DNA of 64,000 nt from Micromonospora sp. WMMD980 (GTDB taxonomy: Bacteria; Actinomycetota; Actinomycetes; Mycobacteriales; Micromonosporaceae): assembly GCF_029626035.1 (NCBI RefSeq), contig NZ_JARUBE010000003.1, forward strand, positions 6,715,080 to 6,779,079, written 5' to 3'. Both the position numbers and the translations under genes were made by a program. Positions 37,236 through 46,517 of the stretch are shown in pieces; the first letter of the stretch is position 1, and every line of letters begins with the position of its first letter. The notes beneath the pieces were generated by a model, which saw only the letters and a program-made list of their open reading frames with translations, had not been told where the DNA came from and ran no database searches.

Positions 37236-39295
37236 TGGCCGGGAGCAACACCGTCCGGATCCTGGACGGAAACACGTTCGTGGTCTCCGAGGACACCGGT
37301 GACATCGAGGCCACGCCGAGCGAGCCGACGGGTCTCTTCTCGCTCGACACGCGGTACCTGTCGAAGTGGGTGCTGACGGTGAACGGGGAGCGGCTCAACG
37401 CGCTCTCCTACGACGACCTGCAGTACTACGAGGCCCGCTTCTTCCTGGTGCCGGGCATGGCCACGCACTACGTGGACGCGAAGCTCTCGGTCATCCGGGA
37501 GCGGGTGGTGGGCGGCAGCTTCCGGGAGACGCTGACCATCCTCAACCACGACGAGAAGGCGGTCGACCTGGAGATCCGGATGGAGGCGGGCTCCGACTTC
37601 GCCGACCTCTTCCAGATCAAGGACGAGATCCTCAACAAGAAGGGCGAGTTGTACGCCGAGGCGGAGCCGGACCGGCTGCGACTGGGCTACCGGCGGGGCA
37701 ACTTCAAGCGGGAGACGGTGCTCTCCGCGAACCAGCCGGCCCGCTACGACAACCGGGGCATGGCCTGGAGCATCCACCTGGAGCCCAACGAGCAGTGGGA
37801 GGTCCTCCTCGACGTGCAGACGTTCGCCATCGGCCCGGGGGGCCGGGACCTGCGGATGGGGTTGCGGGCACACGGCACCGAGCGGCTCGCGCTCCAGCAC
37901 GACCTGGAGGAGTGGATCGACAGGGCGCCGAAGGTGAACAGCGAGCACGGCCGGGTCGCCGCGACCTACCGGCGGAGCATGGTCGACCTCGCCGCGCTGC
38001 GCTTCTCACCGCTGTCGCTCGGCGGGCAGACGTTGCCCGCCGCCGGTCTGCCCTGGTTCATGACCATGTTCGGTCGGGACAGCATCCTCACCTGCCTCCA
38101 GGTGCTGCCGTTCGCGCCGGAGATGTCGAAGACCACGTTGCGCATTCTCGGTGCTCTCCAGGGCACCCGGTTCGACGACTTCCGGGACGAGGACCCGGGC
38201 CGGATCCTGCACGAGATGCGCTACGGCGAGACCGCCGCGTTCGAGGAGCAGCCGCACTCGCCCTACTACGGCTCGGTGGACGCCACCCCGCTGTTCGTGG
38301 TGCTGCTCGACGAGTACGAGCGGTGGAGCGGCGACGTGGCGCTGGTCAAGGAGCTGGAACGGGAGTGCCGCGCCGCGTTGAAGTGGATCGACGACTACGC
38401 CGACCTGGTCGGCAACGGCTACATCTGGTACGAGCGGCGCAACACCGAGAACGGCCTGGAGAACCAGTGCTGGAAGGACTCCTGGGACTCCGTCTCGTAC
38501 GCCGACGGCTCGCTGCCGTCGTTCCCGCGCGCCAGTTGCGAGGTGCAGGGGTACGCGTACGACGCGAAGATGCGGGCGGCCCGGATGGCCCGGAAGTTCT
38601 GGGGCGACCCCGGGTACGCCGATCAACTGGAGCGCGAGGCGGCGGAGCTGAAGGAGCGGTTCAACCGGGACTGGTGGGTCGAGGAGGACGGGTTCTACGC
38701 GCTCGCGCTGGACCCGCAGGGACGCAAGTGTGACGTGCTCAGCTCCAACATCGGCCACCTGCTGTGGAGCGGCATCGTCGACGAGGAGCGGGCGCCACGG
38801 ATCGCCGAGCACCTGGTGGGGCCGCGGCTGTTCTCCGGCTGGGGGGTGCGGACGCTTGCCGAGGGCGAGGTCCGCTACAACCCGATCGGCTACCACAACG
38901 GCGCGATCTGGCCGTTCGACAACTCGTTCGTCGCCTGGGGCCTGCGCCGCTACGGCTTCGCCGAGGAGGCGGCGACCGTGGCGAACGGGATCCTGGACGC
39001 GGCGACCTATTTCGACGGTCGGCTGCCGGAGGCGTTCGGTGGTTACCAGCGGGAGCTGACGAAGTTCCCGGTGGAGTATCCCACCGCGTGCAGCCCGCAG
39101 GCCTGGTCGACCGGGGCGCCGCTGCTGCTGATCCGGACCATGTTGGGGCTGGAACCGCACGAGGGTCACCTGGCCGTGGACCCGCGGCTGCCGGTGGGCA
39201 TGGGGCGGATCGAGGTGCTGGACATCCCGGGCCGGTGGGGCCGGGTGGACGCGTTCGCCCGGGGCCGGCTGGACCTGCACAACCTGGCCGGCTGA
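37235..39295 (+). CDS. Amylo-alpha-1,6-glucosidase (glycogen-debranching type)
   Basis: A 686-residue protein. Residues about 1-220 are the N-terminal beta domain of bacterial debranching enzymes (NTFVVSEDTGDIEATPSEPTGLFSLDTRYLSKW, in pieces). The (alpha/alpha)6 glycosidase domain follows with GLPWFMTMFGRDSILTCLQ, YYGSVDATPLFVVLLDEY, QCWKDSWDS and YNPIGYHNGAIWPFDN. It probably splits alpha-1,6 branches in glycogen or a related glucan. It is translationally coupled to the SCP2-like gene. Glycogen genes glgX/glgP are not nearby. Confidence 0.9.
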   Translation: MAGSNTVRILDGNTFVVSEDTGDIEATPSEPTGLFSLDTRYLSKWVLTVNGERLNALSYDDLQYYEARFFLVPGMATHYVDAKLSVIRERVVGGSFRETLTILNHDEKAVDLEIRMEAGSDFADLFQIKDEILNKKGELYAEAEPDRLRLGYRRGNFKRETVLSANQPARYDNRGMAWSIHLEPNEQWEVLLDVQTFAIGPGGRDLRMGLRAHGTERLALQHDLEEWIDRAPKVNSEHGRVAATYRRSMVDLAALRFSPLSLGGQTLPAAGLPWFMTMFGRDSILTCLQVLPFAPEMSKTTLRILGALQGTRFDDFRDEDPGRILHEMRYGETAAFEEQPHSPYYGSVDATPLFVVLLDEYERWSGDVALVKELERECRAALKWIDDYADLVGNGYIWYERRNTENGLENQCWKDSWDSVSYADGSLPSFPRASCEVQGYAYDAKMRAARMARKFWGDPGYADQLEREAAELKERFNRDWWVEEDGFYALALDPQGRKCDVLSSNIGHLLWSGIVDEERAPRIAEHLVGPRLFSGWGVRTLAEGEVRYNPIGYHNGAIWPFDNSFVAWGLRRYGFAEEAATVANGILDAATYFDGRLPEAFGGYQRELTKFPVEYPTACSPQAWSTGAPLLLIRTMLGLEPHEGHLAVDPRLPVGMGRIEVLDIPGRWGRVDAFARGRLDLHNLAG

Positions 39296-39313
39296 CCGGC
39301 CGCCGGCCCGGGA

Positions 39314-39706
39314 TCAGTGGCCGGGCGGTGGCTCGGTGCCGTGTGCCTCGTGCGGGGGCAGCAGGCAGAACTCGTTGCCCTCCGGGTCGGCCAGCACCGT
39401 CCACCGGGGCAGTTCGCGCACCACTGTCGCGCCGGCCTCCAGCACGGCGGCCCGTTCCTCCGCGTCGCCGACCAGGTCGAGGTGGATCCGGCCGGGCGCG
39501 GGCAGCTCGGCGGCGGGACTGATCCACAGGTCCGGCCGCCGTCCGTGCGGGTCGCGCAGCAGCACCGCCTCGGTCGGCCCGAGCGTCCGGTCGGCGAGCT
39601 TCGCCCGGTCCGCCTCGACCACCGGTAGCCCACTGACCGCGCTCCAGAACGGGGCGAGCAGGTAGGGATCGCGGCAGTGGATGACGATCGCGGCGAGGTC
39701 GGGCAT
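39314..39706 (-). CDS. VOC-family glyoxalase-like protein
   Basis: A 130-residue protein with two beta-alpha-beta-beta-beta modules: IVIHCRDPYLLAPFWSAVSG at the start, IHLDLVGDAEERAAVLEAGA in the middle and VLADPEGNEFCLLPP at the end. The D-P-x-G-N-E-F-C ending is the common VOC C-terminus. The metal and substrate are unknown; many such proteins detoxify or bind antibiotics. The start is ATG 39706. It is 11 bp from the following hydrolase gene on the same strand. Confidence 0.88.
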   Translation of the reverse strand: MPDLAAIVIHCRDPYLLAPFWSAVSGLPVVEADRAKLADRTLGPTEAVLLRDPHGRRPDLWISPAAELPAPGRIHLDLVGDAEERAAVLEAGATVVRELPRWTVLADPEGNEFCLLPPHEAHGTEPPPGH

Positions 39707-39717
39707 GCCTGTAGAAC

Positions 39718-40371
39718 CTAGCCGTCCTGGACCTCCGGCAGGACGTTGTCCAGGAACGCGGCGGCGACGGCGCGCAGGTCGGGCCGGGCCAGGTCGAGCG
39801 CGTGGCCGCCGTGGGTGAGCCACAGGTGCGTGGGGTGCCCGGCGGAGAGCAGCCGGCCGGCCAGCTCGACCGTCTGGGCGGCCGGCACCGGAACGTCGTC
39901 GCACCCCTGCACCAGCAGCACCGGCACGCCCGAGCCGAGGTGGGTGGCGACTGTCGCGTCCGTGGTGGCCGGGTCGTCGGCGGCCGGCGGATGGCCCAGC
40001 AGGTCGGTCCACGGGTCGTCGCCGGGGGCACGGTGACGCCGCTGCGCCGGGTCGAGCGGGTCCACCGGAGCCCAGTACGCCAGCGCGCCCGCCACGTCGC
40101 CCGGCCGGTCCACCCCGCGCAGGGCCAGGTGCAGGGCGAGCATCCCGCCGGCCGAGTCGCCGCCGACCAGCAGCGGCAGGCCACCGGCCCGGGCCACCCG
40201 CGCGGCGGCGCGTACGTCGTCGAGCTGGGCCGGCCAGCGGGCCTGGTGGGAGAAGCGGTAGTGGGCCGGCGCCACCCGTAGCCCGAGCGGCGCGAGCGCG
40301 GCGCCGTCCTCGTGGGCCCGGGCCCGCCAACCCCCGCCGTGGATCCAGAGCAGTACGCCGCGTTCGGTCAT
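39718..40371 (-). CDS. Alpha/beta hydrolase (HGGGW type, hormone-sensitive-lipase-like)
   Basis: A 217-residue cytoplasmic esterase-type hydrolase. HGGGW (residues about 11-15) forms the oxyanion hole, the nucleophile Ser is in VGGDSAGGMLAL, the acid Asp in VQGCDDVPVP and the His in THGGHALDLA. The substrate is unknown. The start is ATG 40371. The stop lies 11 bp from the start of the VOC gene, so both are probably co-transcribed. Confidence 0.88.
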   Translation of the reverse strand: MTERGVLLWIHGGGWRARAHEDGAALAPLGLRVAPAHYRFSHQARWPAQLDDVRAAARVARAGGLPLLVGGDSAGGMLALHLALRGVDRPGDVAGALAYWAPVDPLDPAQRRHRAPGDDPWTDLLGHPPAADDPATTDATVATHLGSGVPVLLVQGCDDVPVPAAQTVELAGRLLSAGHPTHLWLTHGGHALDLARPDLRAVAAAFLDNVLPEVQDG

Positions 40372-40470
40372 CCCGTCATCGTGGCGGTGGCCGGCCGCGG
40401 GGACCACCCCGGTCTGCGCAGAGCAGAGCGGCCCTACGGAGGCGTAACCTACCCGGGGTAAAGTTACCGG

Positions 40471-41223
40471 ATGCCGGAGCTCGTGTACCCGCCCGTGATC
40501 ACCGCCGCCAAGACGATGTTCCGCGCTCTCGACCTGCGCCTGGACGTGCGGGGCAGCGAGCACGTGCCCGCCACCGGCGGGGCGGTGCTGGCGTCCAACC
40601 ACGTGAGCTACCTCGACTTCATCTTCTGCGGCTACGGCGCGCACGCGTCCCGCCGGCTGGTCCGGTTCATGGCCAAGGAGAGCGTCTTCCGGCACCGCGT
40701 CTCCGGCCCGCTGATGCGCGGCATGAAGCACATCCCGGTCGACCGCGCCGCCGGCGCCGGGTCGTACGCCGCCGCGGTCGCCGCGCTGCGCCGGGGCGAG
40801 GTGGTGGGCGTCTTCCCGGAGGCGACGATCAGCCGCTCCTTCACCGTCAAGGACCTCAAGAACGGCGCGGCCCGGATGGCGCAGGAGGCCGCCGTGCCGC
40901 TGCTGCCGGTGGCGCTCTGGGGCACCCAGCGGCTCTGGACCAAGGGGCGCCCGCGCACCCTGGCCCGGCGGCACACCCCGATCACCATCCTGGTGGGCGA
41001 GCCGATGGACCCGGCCGGCTACCCGGACGCCACGGCCATGACCACCGACCTGCACACCCGCCTGTCGGCGCTGGTCGACCGCGCCCAGCGGGACTACCCG
41101 GAGCAGCCGGCCGGCCCGGACGACGCCTGGTGGCTGCCGGCCCACCTGGGCGGCGGCGCACCCACCCCGGAGCAGGCCGTCGAGCTGGACCGCTCCGACC
41201 GCCGTTCCCGCAGCACCTCCTGA
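40471..41223 (+). CDS. plsC: 1-acylglycerol-3-phosphate acyltransferase (PlsC type)
   Basis: A 250-residue acyltransferase of phospholipid synthesis. Motif I is SNHVSYLDF (NHx4D), motif II region RFMAKESVFRH, motif III FPEATISRSF and motif IV VPLLPVALWGTQRLW. It acylates lysophosphatidate to phosphatidate. The gene looks leaderless: TAAAGT ends 6 bp before ATG 40471. Actinobacteria have several PlsC paralogues, so the exact role is uncertain. A hairpin terminator follows at 41258. Confidence 0.9.
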   Translation: MPELVYPPVITAAKTMFRALDLRLDVRGSEHVPATGGAVLASNHVSYLDFIFCGYGAHASRRLVRFMAKESVFRHRVSGPLMRGMKHIPVDRAAGAGSYAAAVAALRRGEVVGVFPEATISRSFTVKDLKNGAARMAQEAAVPLLPVALWGTQRLWTKGRPRTLARRHTPITILVGEPMDPAGYPDATAMTTDLHTRLSALVDRAQRDYPEQPAGPDDAWWLPAHLGGGAPTPEQAVELDRSDRRSRSTS

Positions 41224-41257
41224 CCGGGCCTGCCCCGGCCCGTTCGCACCGCCGCCG

Positions 41258-41294
41258 GGCGTGGCCCGGCCTGGGAGACGGGCCGGGCCACGCC
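41258..41294 (+). terminator. Terminator after plsC
   Basis: A perfect 14-bp stem, GGCGTGGCCCGGCC with GGCCGGGCCACGCC, and a 9-base loop. Confidence 0.8.
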
Positions 41295-41600
41295 TTGTGG
41301 TGCCGGTGAGACTGGTTCCGGTCGCCTACGAACTTGATGACGTGGATGGGTCACGGCCCGAGAAGGTGGCGCGGGCGGGCGCACCGGTAAGCCGGGGCGG
41401 GCGAGGCTGGCCCGGCGCCGCTCAATTCCCGGGCCCGACTTCGCGGCGCGAGGCTCATGAGTCATTCGTGCCGTCAAGTTCGCCGGCGGCATGGGGACGC
41501 ATCTGCCGCGCGGCCACGGTGGGTCGGCCCCGGCAGCGTCGGGACACGACTACCGCGGCGGCCCCTCGGCGCACGCGGTCACCGCCACCTGCCCGCCGGG
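41295..41600. other. Gene-free interval of 306 bp
   Basis: Open frames here are Arg/Pro/Ser-rich and lack start signals. The first half is less GC-rich than usual. Nothing recognisable was found. Confidence 0.5.
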
Positions 41601-42344
41601 TCAGCAGGCGGAGCCGGGCTGGTCCCGGGCCGGGAAGTCGGGCCGTGGCCAGGTCGACGCCTCCGCCACCGGGTGGCGGTAGTAGTCGTCGCGGGACAGG
41701 AACTCGACCGGGAGCGAGCCGGGCAGCGTGACCGCGCCCAGCGCCGGCCCGGGGGAGGCGGTGACCCGGGTGGCGAGGACGTCCCGCTCCGGTGGGGACA
41801 GGTCCACCAGGTCGGGATGGGCCAACCGGAACCCGGCGACCGAGCGGCGTACCTGCCGGGCCAGCGCGGTGACCAGGGCGACCGGCCCGGTGAGCGCGAG
41901 CGCCGGCTGCCGGATGGTGCGCAGCGCGTCGCACACCACGCGCAGCTCCACCGCGTCGTCGCCCACCTCGGCCAGCTCCACCCGGGACGGCCACTGCCAG
42001 CGGATCTGACCGCTGACCAGGCGGGACAGCCGGGCCGGACGCCGGTGCCGGGCGCCGGTCGAGCCGTCCCGCCCGGGGACCAGGGACAATTCGGGGCCGG
42101 TGCACACGTAGGCCAGCCGCCGGTCGGTCACGGTGACCGACGCCGGGTCGGGCAGCGCCCAGCAGCGCACGTCCTCGGTGGGACCGAGCAGGTGACCGGC
42201 GACCCGCAGCCGGTGCTGGCCGAGCAGCCGCTCGCCCGGCTCGGGCACCAGCGCGTAGCGCCGGTCGAGCAGCGGACGGGTGGGGTCGTCGTCGGCGTCG
42301 AAGCGGTGTGGCCCGATGAAGAAGGGTGCGGCGTCCTCCGGCAC
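41601..42344 (-). CDS. Conserved hypothetical protein
   Basis: A 247-residue soluble protein with no recognised domain. The segment VTVTDRRLAYVCTGPEL resembles the start of PH-like or GRAM-like beta folds that open with 'T-D-R-R-L', and the C-terminal third is helical and acidic. GTG 42344 was chosen because GGGAGG lies upstream with 7-bp spacing; an in-frame start at 42410 has none. It is the last gene of a run on the minus strand, 74 bp after the response regulator, and may belong to that transcript. Confidence 0.6.
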   Translation of the reverse strand: MPEDAAPFFIGPHRFDADDDPTRPLLDRRYALVPEPGERLLGQHRLRVAGHLLGPTEDVRCWALPDPASVTVTDRRLAYVCTGPELSLVPGRDGSTGARHRRPARLSRLVSGQIRWQWPSRVELAEVGDDAVELRVVCDALRTIRQPALALTGPVALVTALARQVRRSVAGFRLAHPDLVDLSPPERDVLATRVTASPGPALGAVTLPGSLPVEFLSRDDYYRHPVAEASTWPRPDFPARDQPGSAC

Positions 42345-42418
42345 GGTACGACCTCCCGGTGACGGTTGGCGGTATCGGTGAGCCTGACGGATTCCTGGGG
42401 TGATTGTCATGACACCCG

Positions 42419-43135
42419 TTAGGGGGTCGGCCGGTCGGCCGACGCCTGCGACCGGTAGATGCCGATCTCTTCCGGTCGGACGAGGCCGTCCTCGATCGCA
42501 CGGGCGAGCAGAGCGGCCTTGGTGGCCGCCGGACGACCCGCTCGGGTGTACTTGATCCGCGCCCGGTCCACGTACTGCTTGACGGTGTGCTCGCTGATCT
42601 GCATCCGGCGCGCCACCGACGCCTTCGACATCGACTGGAACCAGAGCAGCAGCGCCTCGCGCTCCTTGTCCGACAGGACCGGCCGGCCCGGGCGGGCGTC
42701 GCCGACCATCGCGCCGGCCAGCGCCGGCGGCACGAACGGGCGGTCGCTCGCCGCCGCGAGCACGGTGCCCACGCAGTGTTCCCGCCCCTCGTGCTTGGCC
42801 AGGAAGGCCACCGCGCCCGCGTCCAGGGCGGCCAGCATGGTCTGCGGGTCGGTGTGCTCGGAGTAGACCACCACCCGCCGCCCGGCCGCGCTCAGCTCGG
42901 CCAGCTTGTCGAGCACCATCCGTCCGTGCAGCCGCAGGTCGAGCAGCACCACCTCGGCGTCCGGCGCGGCCCGCAGCACCGCGTCCGGGTCGTCGCCGGT
43001 CGCCAGCACCCGCAGTCGCGGCTCGGTGGCCAGCCAGGCGCGCACCCCGTCGATCACCACCGGGTGGTCGTCGACGATCGCCACCCCGATCGGGTGCCCG
43101 GCGTTCACGTCCGCCGCCAGCGGGTCTGCGTCCAT
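42419..43135 (-). CDS. NarL/LuxR-type response regulator
   Basis: A 238-residue regulator. The receiver domain has VAIVDDHPVVIDGV (acidic pair), the phospho-acceptor Asp in VVLLDLRLHGRM, Thr/Ser region VVYSEHT and Lys in AFLAKHEG. A LuxR/NarL HTH follows: LSDKEREALLLWFQSMSKAS and RRMQISEHTVKQYVDRARIKY. Its start overlaps the preceding kinase gene by 31 bp, so all three genes (kinase, degenerate kinase, regulator) form one operon. Confidence 0.9.
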   Translation of the reverse strand: MDADPLAADVNAGHPIGVAIVDDHPVVIDGVRAWLATEPRLRVLATGDDPDAVLRAAPDAEVVLLDLRLHGRMVLDKLAELSAAGRRVVVYSEHTDPQTMLAALDAGAVAFLAKHEGREHCVGTVLAAASDRPFVPPALAGAMVGDARPGRPVLSDKEREALLLWFQSMSKASVARRMQISEHTVKQYVDRARIKYTRAGRPAATKAALLARAIEDGLVRPEEIGIYRSQASADRPTP

Positions 43136-44301
43136 CTGATCTCCCCGTCCCGCTCGTGCACGCGCTCCACCGGGCCGTCGCCGCCGGCCGGCGCCACGGA
43201 GTCGTCGGGGCCGTCGTGGTCCGGCGTCACCAGGCTGACCACCACCTCGTCCGGGCCGGCGACCACGGTCAGCCGGGCCCAGCCGCGGGCGCCGGCGAGC
43301 GCGCCGGTGAGTGGGTCGGCCAGCCCCCGGCGCACGTCGACCGCCAGCGCCGGCGGGGTGCCGACCGCGACCAGCTCGATCGGCAGGCCGTTCCGTTCCG
43401 CCAGATCGGCCGCGGCGCGCAGCTCGTGCAGCAGCGGGTCGGGCACGTCGTCGGACTCGGCGATCAACCGGCGCAGTCGGGCGGCGGCCAGCACCGCGCG
43501 GCGGCGTACCGCCTCGTCCGCCGGGTCGGCGTCGCCTGCCGCCAACGCCGCCAGCACCTCCTCGGCGGTGCCGCTGACCAGGGCGAGCCGGGCCTGCCGT
43601 TCGACCTGGGCGCGTTCGGCCGCGTCCCGTTCCGCGGCCACCGCCAGCACCGCGGCGGCGGTGCCGGCCCGGTCCCGGGCCAGCGCGGTCAACGCCGCCG
43701 CGCCGGCGAAGACCGCCACCGGCAGCGTCGAGGTGCCGTAGACGTACATCGCGTAGCGGCTCAGGTCGGCCGGCGCGGTCGCGCCGTGCAGCACCACCGC
43801 CACCAGCGCGATCGTCGCGTGCGCCGCGAGCACGGCCAGCAGCCAGCGCACCGGCCGCTGCCAGAGCACCAGCAGGAGGAACCAGGCCAGCCCACCCCAC
43901 ACCCAGTTGGCGGTGCTGAACAGGAACCGGTCACCGACCGCCGCGAAGACCGCCGCGTCGACCAGCAGCAGCGCCGTGGCCAGCCGCCGGGCCGGGGGGA
44001 GTCCACCGCGCAGCAGGCGTACGCCGGTGGCGACGCCGACCAGCGCGGTAACCAGCCAACCGACCGCCACCACCGCCGGTGCGGCCATCCCGGGCCCCGC
44101 CGCCAGCACCGCCGGCAGCCCGATCACCAGGTGCCAGGCCAGCGCGATGACCACCGCGACGAGCCGCGCGCCCCGGTCCGACGCGTCCGCCACGGCGTGC
44201 GCCTCCGGCGACGCCCCGGCCACCCCGGCGCGCACCGGCATCCGGGGCAGGGGGAGTGACGCCCGGCCGGCGGTGACCGCCGTGGAAAACTCAGTCGCCA
44301 T
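43105..44301 (-). CDS. Degenerate membrane histidine-kinase-like protein
   Basis: A 398-residue protein. Residues about 45-195 hold five or six hydrophobic segments; the C-terminal cytoplasmic part (about 210-390) has the layout of a NarX-type kinase, but the HxxD-type phosphoacceptor and the N, G1 and G2 ATP motifs of HATPase are missing. It probably acts as a sensor or regulatory partner rather than an active kinase. The start overlaps the upstream kinase by 11 bp and its end overlaps the regulator by 31 bp. Confidence 0.7.
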   Translation of the reverse strand: MATEFSTAVTAGRASLPLPRMPVRAGVAGASPEAHAVADASDRGARLVAVVIALAWHLVIGLPAVLAAGPGMAAPAVVAVGWLVTALVGVATGVRLLRGGLPPARRLATALLLVDAAVFAAVGDRFLFSTANWVWGGLAWFLLLVLWQRPVRWLLAVLAAHATIALVAVVLHGATAPADLSRYAMYVYGTSTLPVAVFAGAAALTALARDRAGTAAAVLAVAAERDAAERAQVERQARLALVSGTAEEVLAALAAGDADPADEAVRRRAVLAAARLRRLIAESDDVPDPLLHELRAAADLAERNGLPIELVAVGTPPALAVDVRRGLADPLTGALAGARGWARLTVVAGPDEVVVSLVTPDHDGPDDSVAPAGGDGPVERVHERDGEIRWTQTRWRRT

Positions 44302-45463
44302 CCGACCACTCCAGCCGTACCCGGGTGCCGGCGCCCGGGGCGGAGGTCACCACCGCCCGACCGGCCACCGTGTCCATCCGACCGTGGATCGATTCGCGCA
44401 GCCCGTACCGGTGGGCCGGGACCGTCGCCGGATCGAAGCCCGGACCGTCGTCGACCACCTCGACCACGACGGCGCCGCGCTCGCGCGCCAGCCGCAGCGC
44501 GGTGGTCGCGCCCGGCGCGTGGCGCGCCACGTTGGCCAGCGCGGCGGCCGCGCTGTCGGCGAGCGCCGCGGCGACCTCCGCCGGCACCCGGCACCGCGGC
44601 AGCGTCGCGGTCACCCGCAGCTCCGGCAGCCCGGCGAGGACGGTGCGCAGCCGCTCGTCCAGGTCCGCCTCGCCGGTCGCGGTCCGCGCGCCGGCCAGCG
44701 CGCCGAGGGTACGCAGATCCGCCGCGCACCGCTCGCGCAGCGCCGCCGAGCCGCCGGGGACCGCGCCGAGGCCGACCATGGTCAGCGTGCCGAGCACGGT
44801 GTCGTGCAGGTCCCGGTTGTGCCGCCGTTCCGCCTCGCGCGCGGTGCGCGCCACCACCACCTCGTGCGACAACCGCCGGTAGTCGGCGAACGCGGCGTCG
44901 CCCCGACCGATCCAGCGGCGCATCACCGCGGTCATCACCGCCGTGCAGCCGGTCTGCACCAGCAACGTGCCGGTGTGCGCCCGGGCCTCGACCGGGTTGC
45001 CGGCCAGCGTCGCGCCGGTCGCGTAGGCGGCGGTGACCAGCAGGCCGGCCGGCACCGACCAGCGGGCCGGGGCGGTGGCCTGTGCGTTGATCACGGTGGT
45101 GCTGGCCAGCACCGCGACCCAGCTCGCCTCGCCGGGCAGCACCTCCGGCGCGACCAGCCATCCGAGGGCCAGCGCGGTGGCGGTGGTGAGCGCCACGTCG
45201 CCGGCCATCAGCGCGACGCCGATACCGTGCCGGAACGCGCGCGCCGCATACCAGCAGGACCAGGCGGTGAGCGCCAACACGGCCGGGATCAGCAACGCCA
45301 CCCGCACCGGCGGCGTCCGCACCGACAGGGCGACCACCGCGCCGACCAGCCCGCAGGTGAGCCGGAGCAGGGCCGGCAGGGTGGTGAAGATCAGCGTGAA
45401 CGCGCCGCCCGCGGGACGGTCCAGTGGGGACCGGGGCAGGGTCGTGGCGGCGGCCACCGGCAT
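44291..45463 (-). CDS. NarL-type sensor histidine kinase
   Basis: A 390-residue membrane kinase. Hydrophobic segments fill residues about 20-175. The HisKA_3 phosphoacceptor is in RRHNRDLHDTVLGTLTMVGL (second His), and the HATPase domain shows NVARHAPG (N box), VEVVDDGPGFDP (G1) and YGLRESIHGRM (G2). It should phosphorylate the response regulator at 42419-43135. The signal is unknown. ATG 45463 was chosen, with GAAGGA 11 bp upstream. Confidence 0.85.
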   Translation of the reverse strand: MPVAAATTLPRSPLDRPAGGAFTLIFTTLPALLRLTCGLVGAVVALSVRTPPVRVALLIPAVLALTAWSCWYAARAFRHGIGVALMAGDVALTTATALALGWLVAPEVLPGEASWVAVLASTTVINAQATAPARWSVPAGLLVTAAYATGATLAGNPVEARAHTGTLLVQTGCTAVMTAVMRRWIGRGDAAFADYRRLSHEVVVARTAREAERRHNRDLHDTVLGTLTMVGLGAVPGGSAALRERCAADLRTLGALAGARTATGEADLDERLRTVLAGLPELRVTATLPRCRVPAEVAAALADSAAAALANVARHAPGATTALRLARERGAVVVEVVDDGPGFDPATVPAHRYGLRESIHGRMDTVAGRAVVTSAPGAGTRVRLEWSDGD

Positions 45464-45572
45464 CGGGGAGGTGTCCTTCCGGCAGCGACCCGGCCGGGTC
45501 CGCACGGCAGAGATTGACGCCGGAGAATAACATGTTTTGTCGGAACGGTCACCCTCGGTGCGCGGCGCGTCG

Positions 45573-46409
45573 CTAACCCGATCTGCGGCTGAGCCACTCC
45601 AGGGCCGCCTCGGCGTGCCGGAGCACGGAGATGTGCCCGTCGCCGGAGAAGCAGCGCAACTCGGCCGACGGGCACCGGGCGGCCAGCCACTCGGCGTGTG
45701 CCACCGGCGCGATGCCGTCCCGCTCGCCGTGCAGCAGCAGCACCGGCACCGCGACGTCGGCCGGGTCGAAGCCCCACGGCCGCACATAGGCCAGGTCGTC
45801 GTCGATCAGCGGGCCGGGACCGCGCTCGGTGCCGGGCCCGACCACGCTGTCGAACCAGGACCAATCCGCGTGCAGCGCGGCCAGGTCGACGTCGGTGAAC
45901 TCGGGATCGTATTCCACGCCGGAGGTCTCGTGCGCCTCCTTGGCCGCCCGACCCGCGGCGGCGGCCCGCAGCGACGCCACCCCGGACGGCACCATGCCGG
46001 CGAACCAGTCCAGCCCGGCCGCGCCGTAGGGTGCCAGCCCGGCGCCCACGACCACCGCGACCACCCGCTCGGGCAGCAGCGCGCCGCAGGCCAGGGCGTG
46101 TGGGCCGCCACCGGAGTGGCCCATCACCGCGAACCGGTCGAGGCCGAGCGCGTCGGCCACCGCGGCCACGTCCGACGCCGCCGAGGCGACGTCGCGACCC
46201 GGTGCCGGCGTGGAGCCGCCGTAACCGGGACGGTCGTGCGACACCCAGCGCAGCCCGAGGCGGTCGGCGGCGGCGAACAGCGGCGCGGGCGGGGCGCCGA
46301 CGTTCGGCGTGCCGTGGTGCCAGACGACGGGCAGCCGGTCGACCCCGCCGGTGTCGTAGACGTGCAGGGTGCGGCCGTCGGGCAGGCGCAGGTCCGTCTC
46401 GGTCACCAT
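45573..46409 (-). CDS. Alpha/beta hydrolase
   Basis: A 278-residue hydrolase. HHGTPN forms the oxyanion region, the nucleophile Ser is in VMGHSGGGPHAL, the acid Asp in LHGERDGIAPV and the His in SGDGHISVLRH. It resembles epoxide-hydrolase or haloperoxidase-type enzymes; the substrate is unknown. ATG 46409. It lies between the two-component operon and a PPC gene and shows no obvious operon partner. Confidence 0.88.
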   Translation of the reverse strand: MVTETDLRLPDGRTLHVYDTGGVDRLPVVWHHGTPNVGAPPAPLFAAADRLGLRWVSHDRPGYGGSTPAPGRDVASAASDVAAVADALGLDRFAVMGHSGGGPHALACGALLPERVVAVVVGAGLAPYGAAGLDWFAGMVPSGVASLRAAAAGRAAKEAHETSGVEYDPEFTDVDLAALHADWSWFDSVVGPGTERGPGPLIDDDLAYVRPWGFDPADVAVPVLLLHGERDGIAPVAHAEWLAARCPSAELRCFSGDGHISVLRHAEAALEWLSRRSG

Positions 46410-46517
46410 GGGCGCAGATTAGCGGCGACCGGTGACACGCCCGCCGCCGTGCGTGCCTTTCGAGCTGATATCAGGAACGACTCGACGGGGTAGCCTCGCG
46501 GTGACGTCGCCGTGTGG

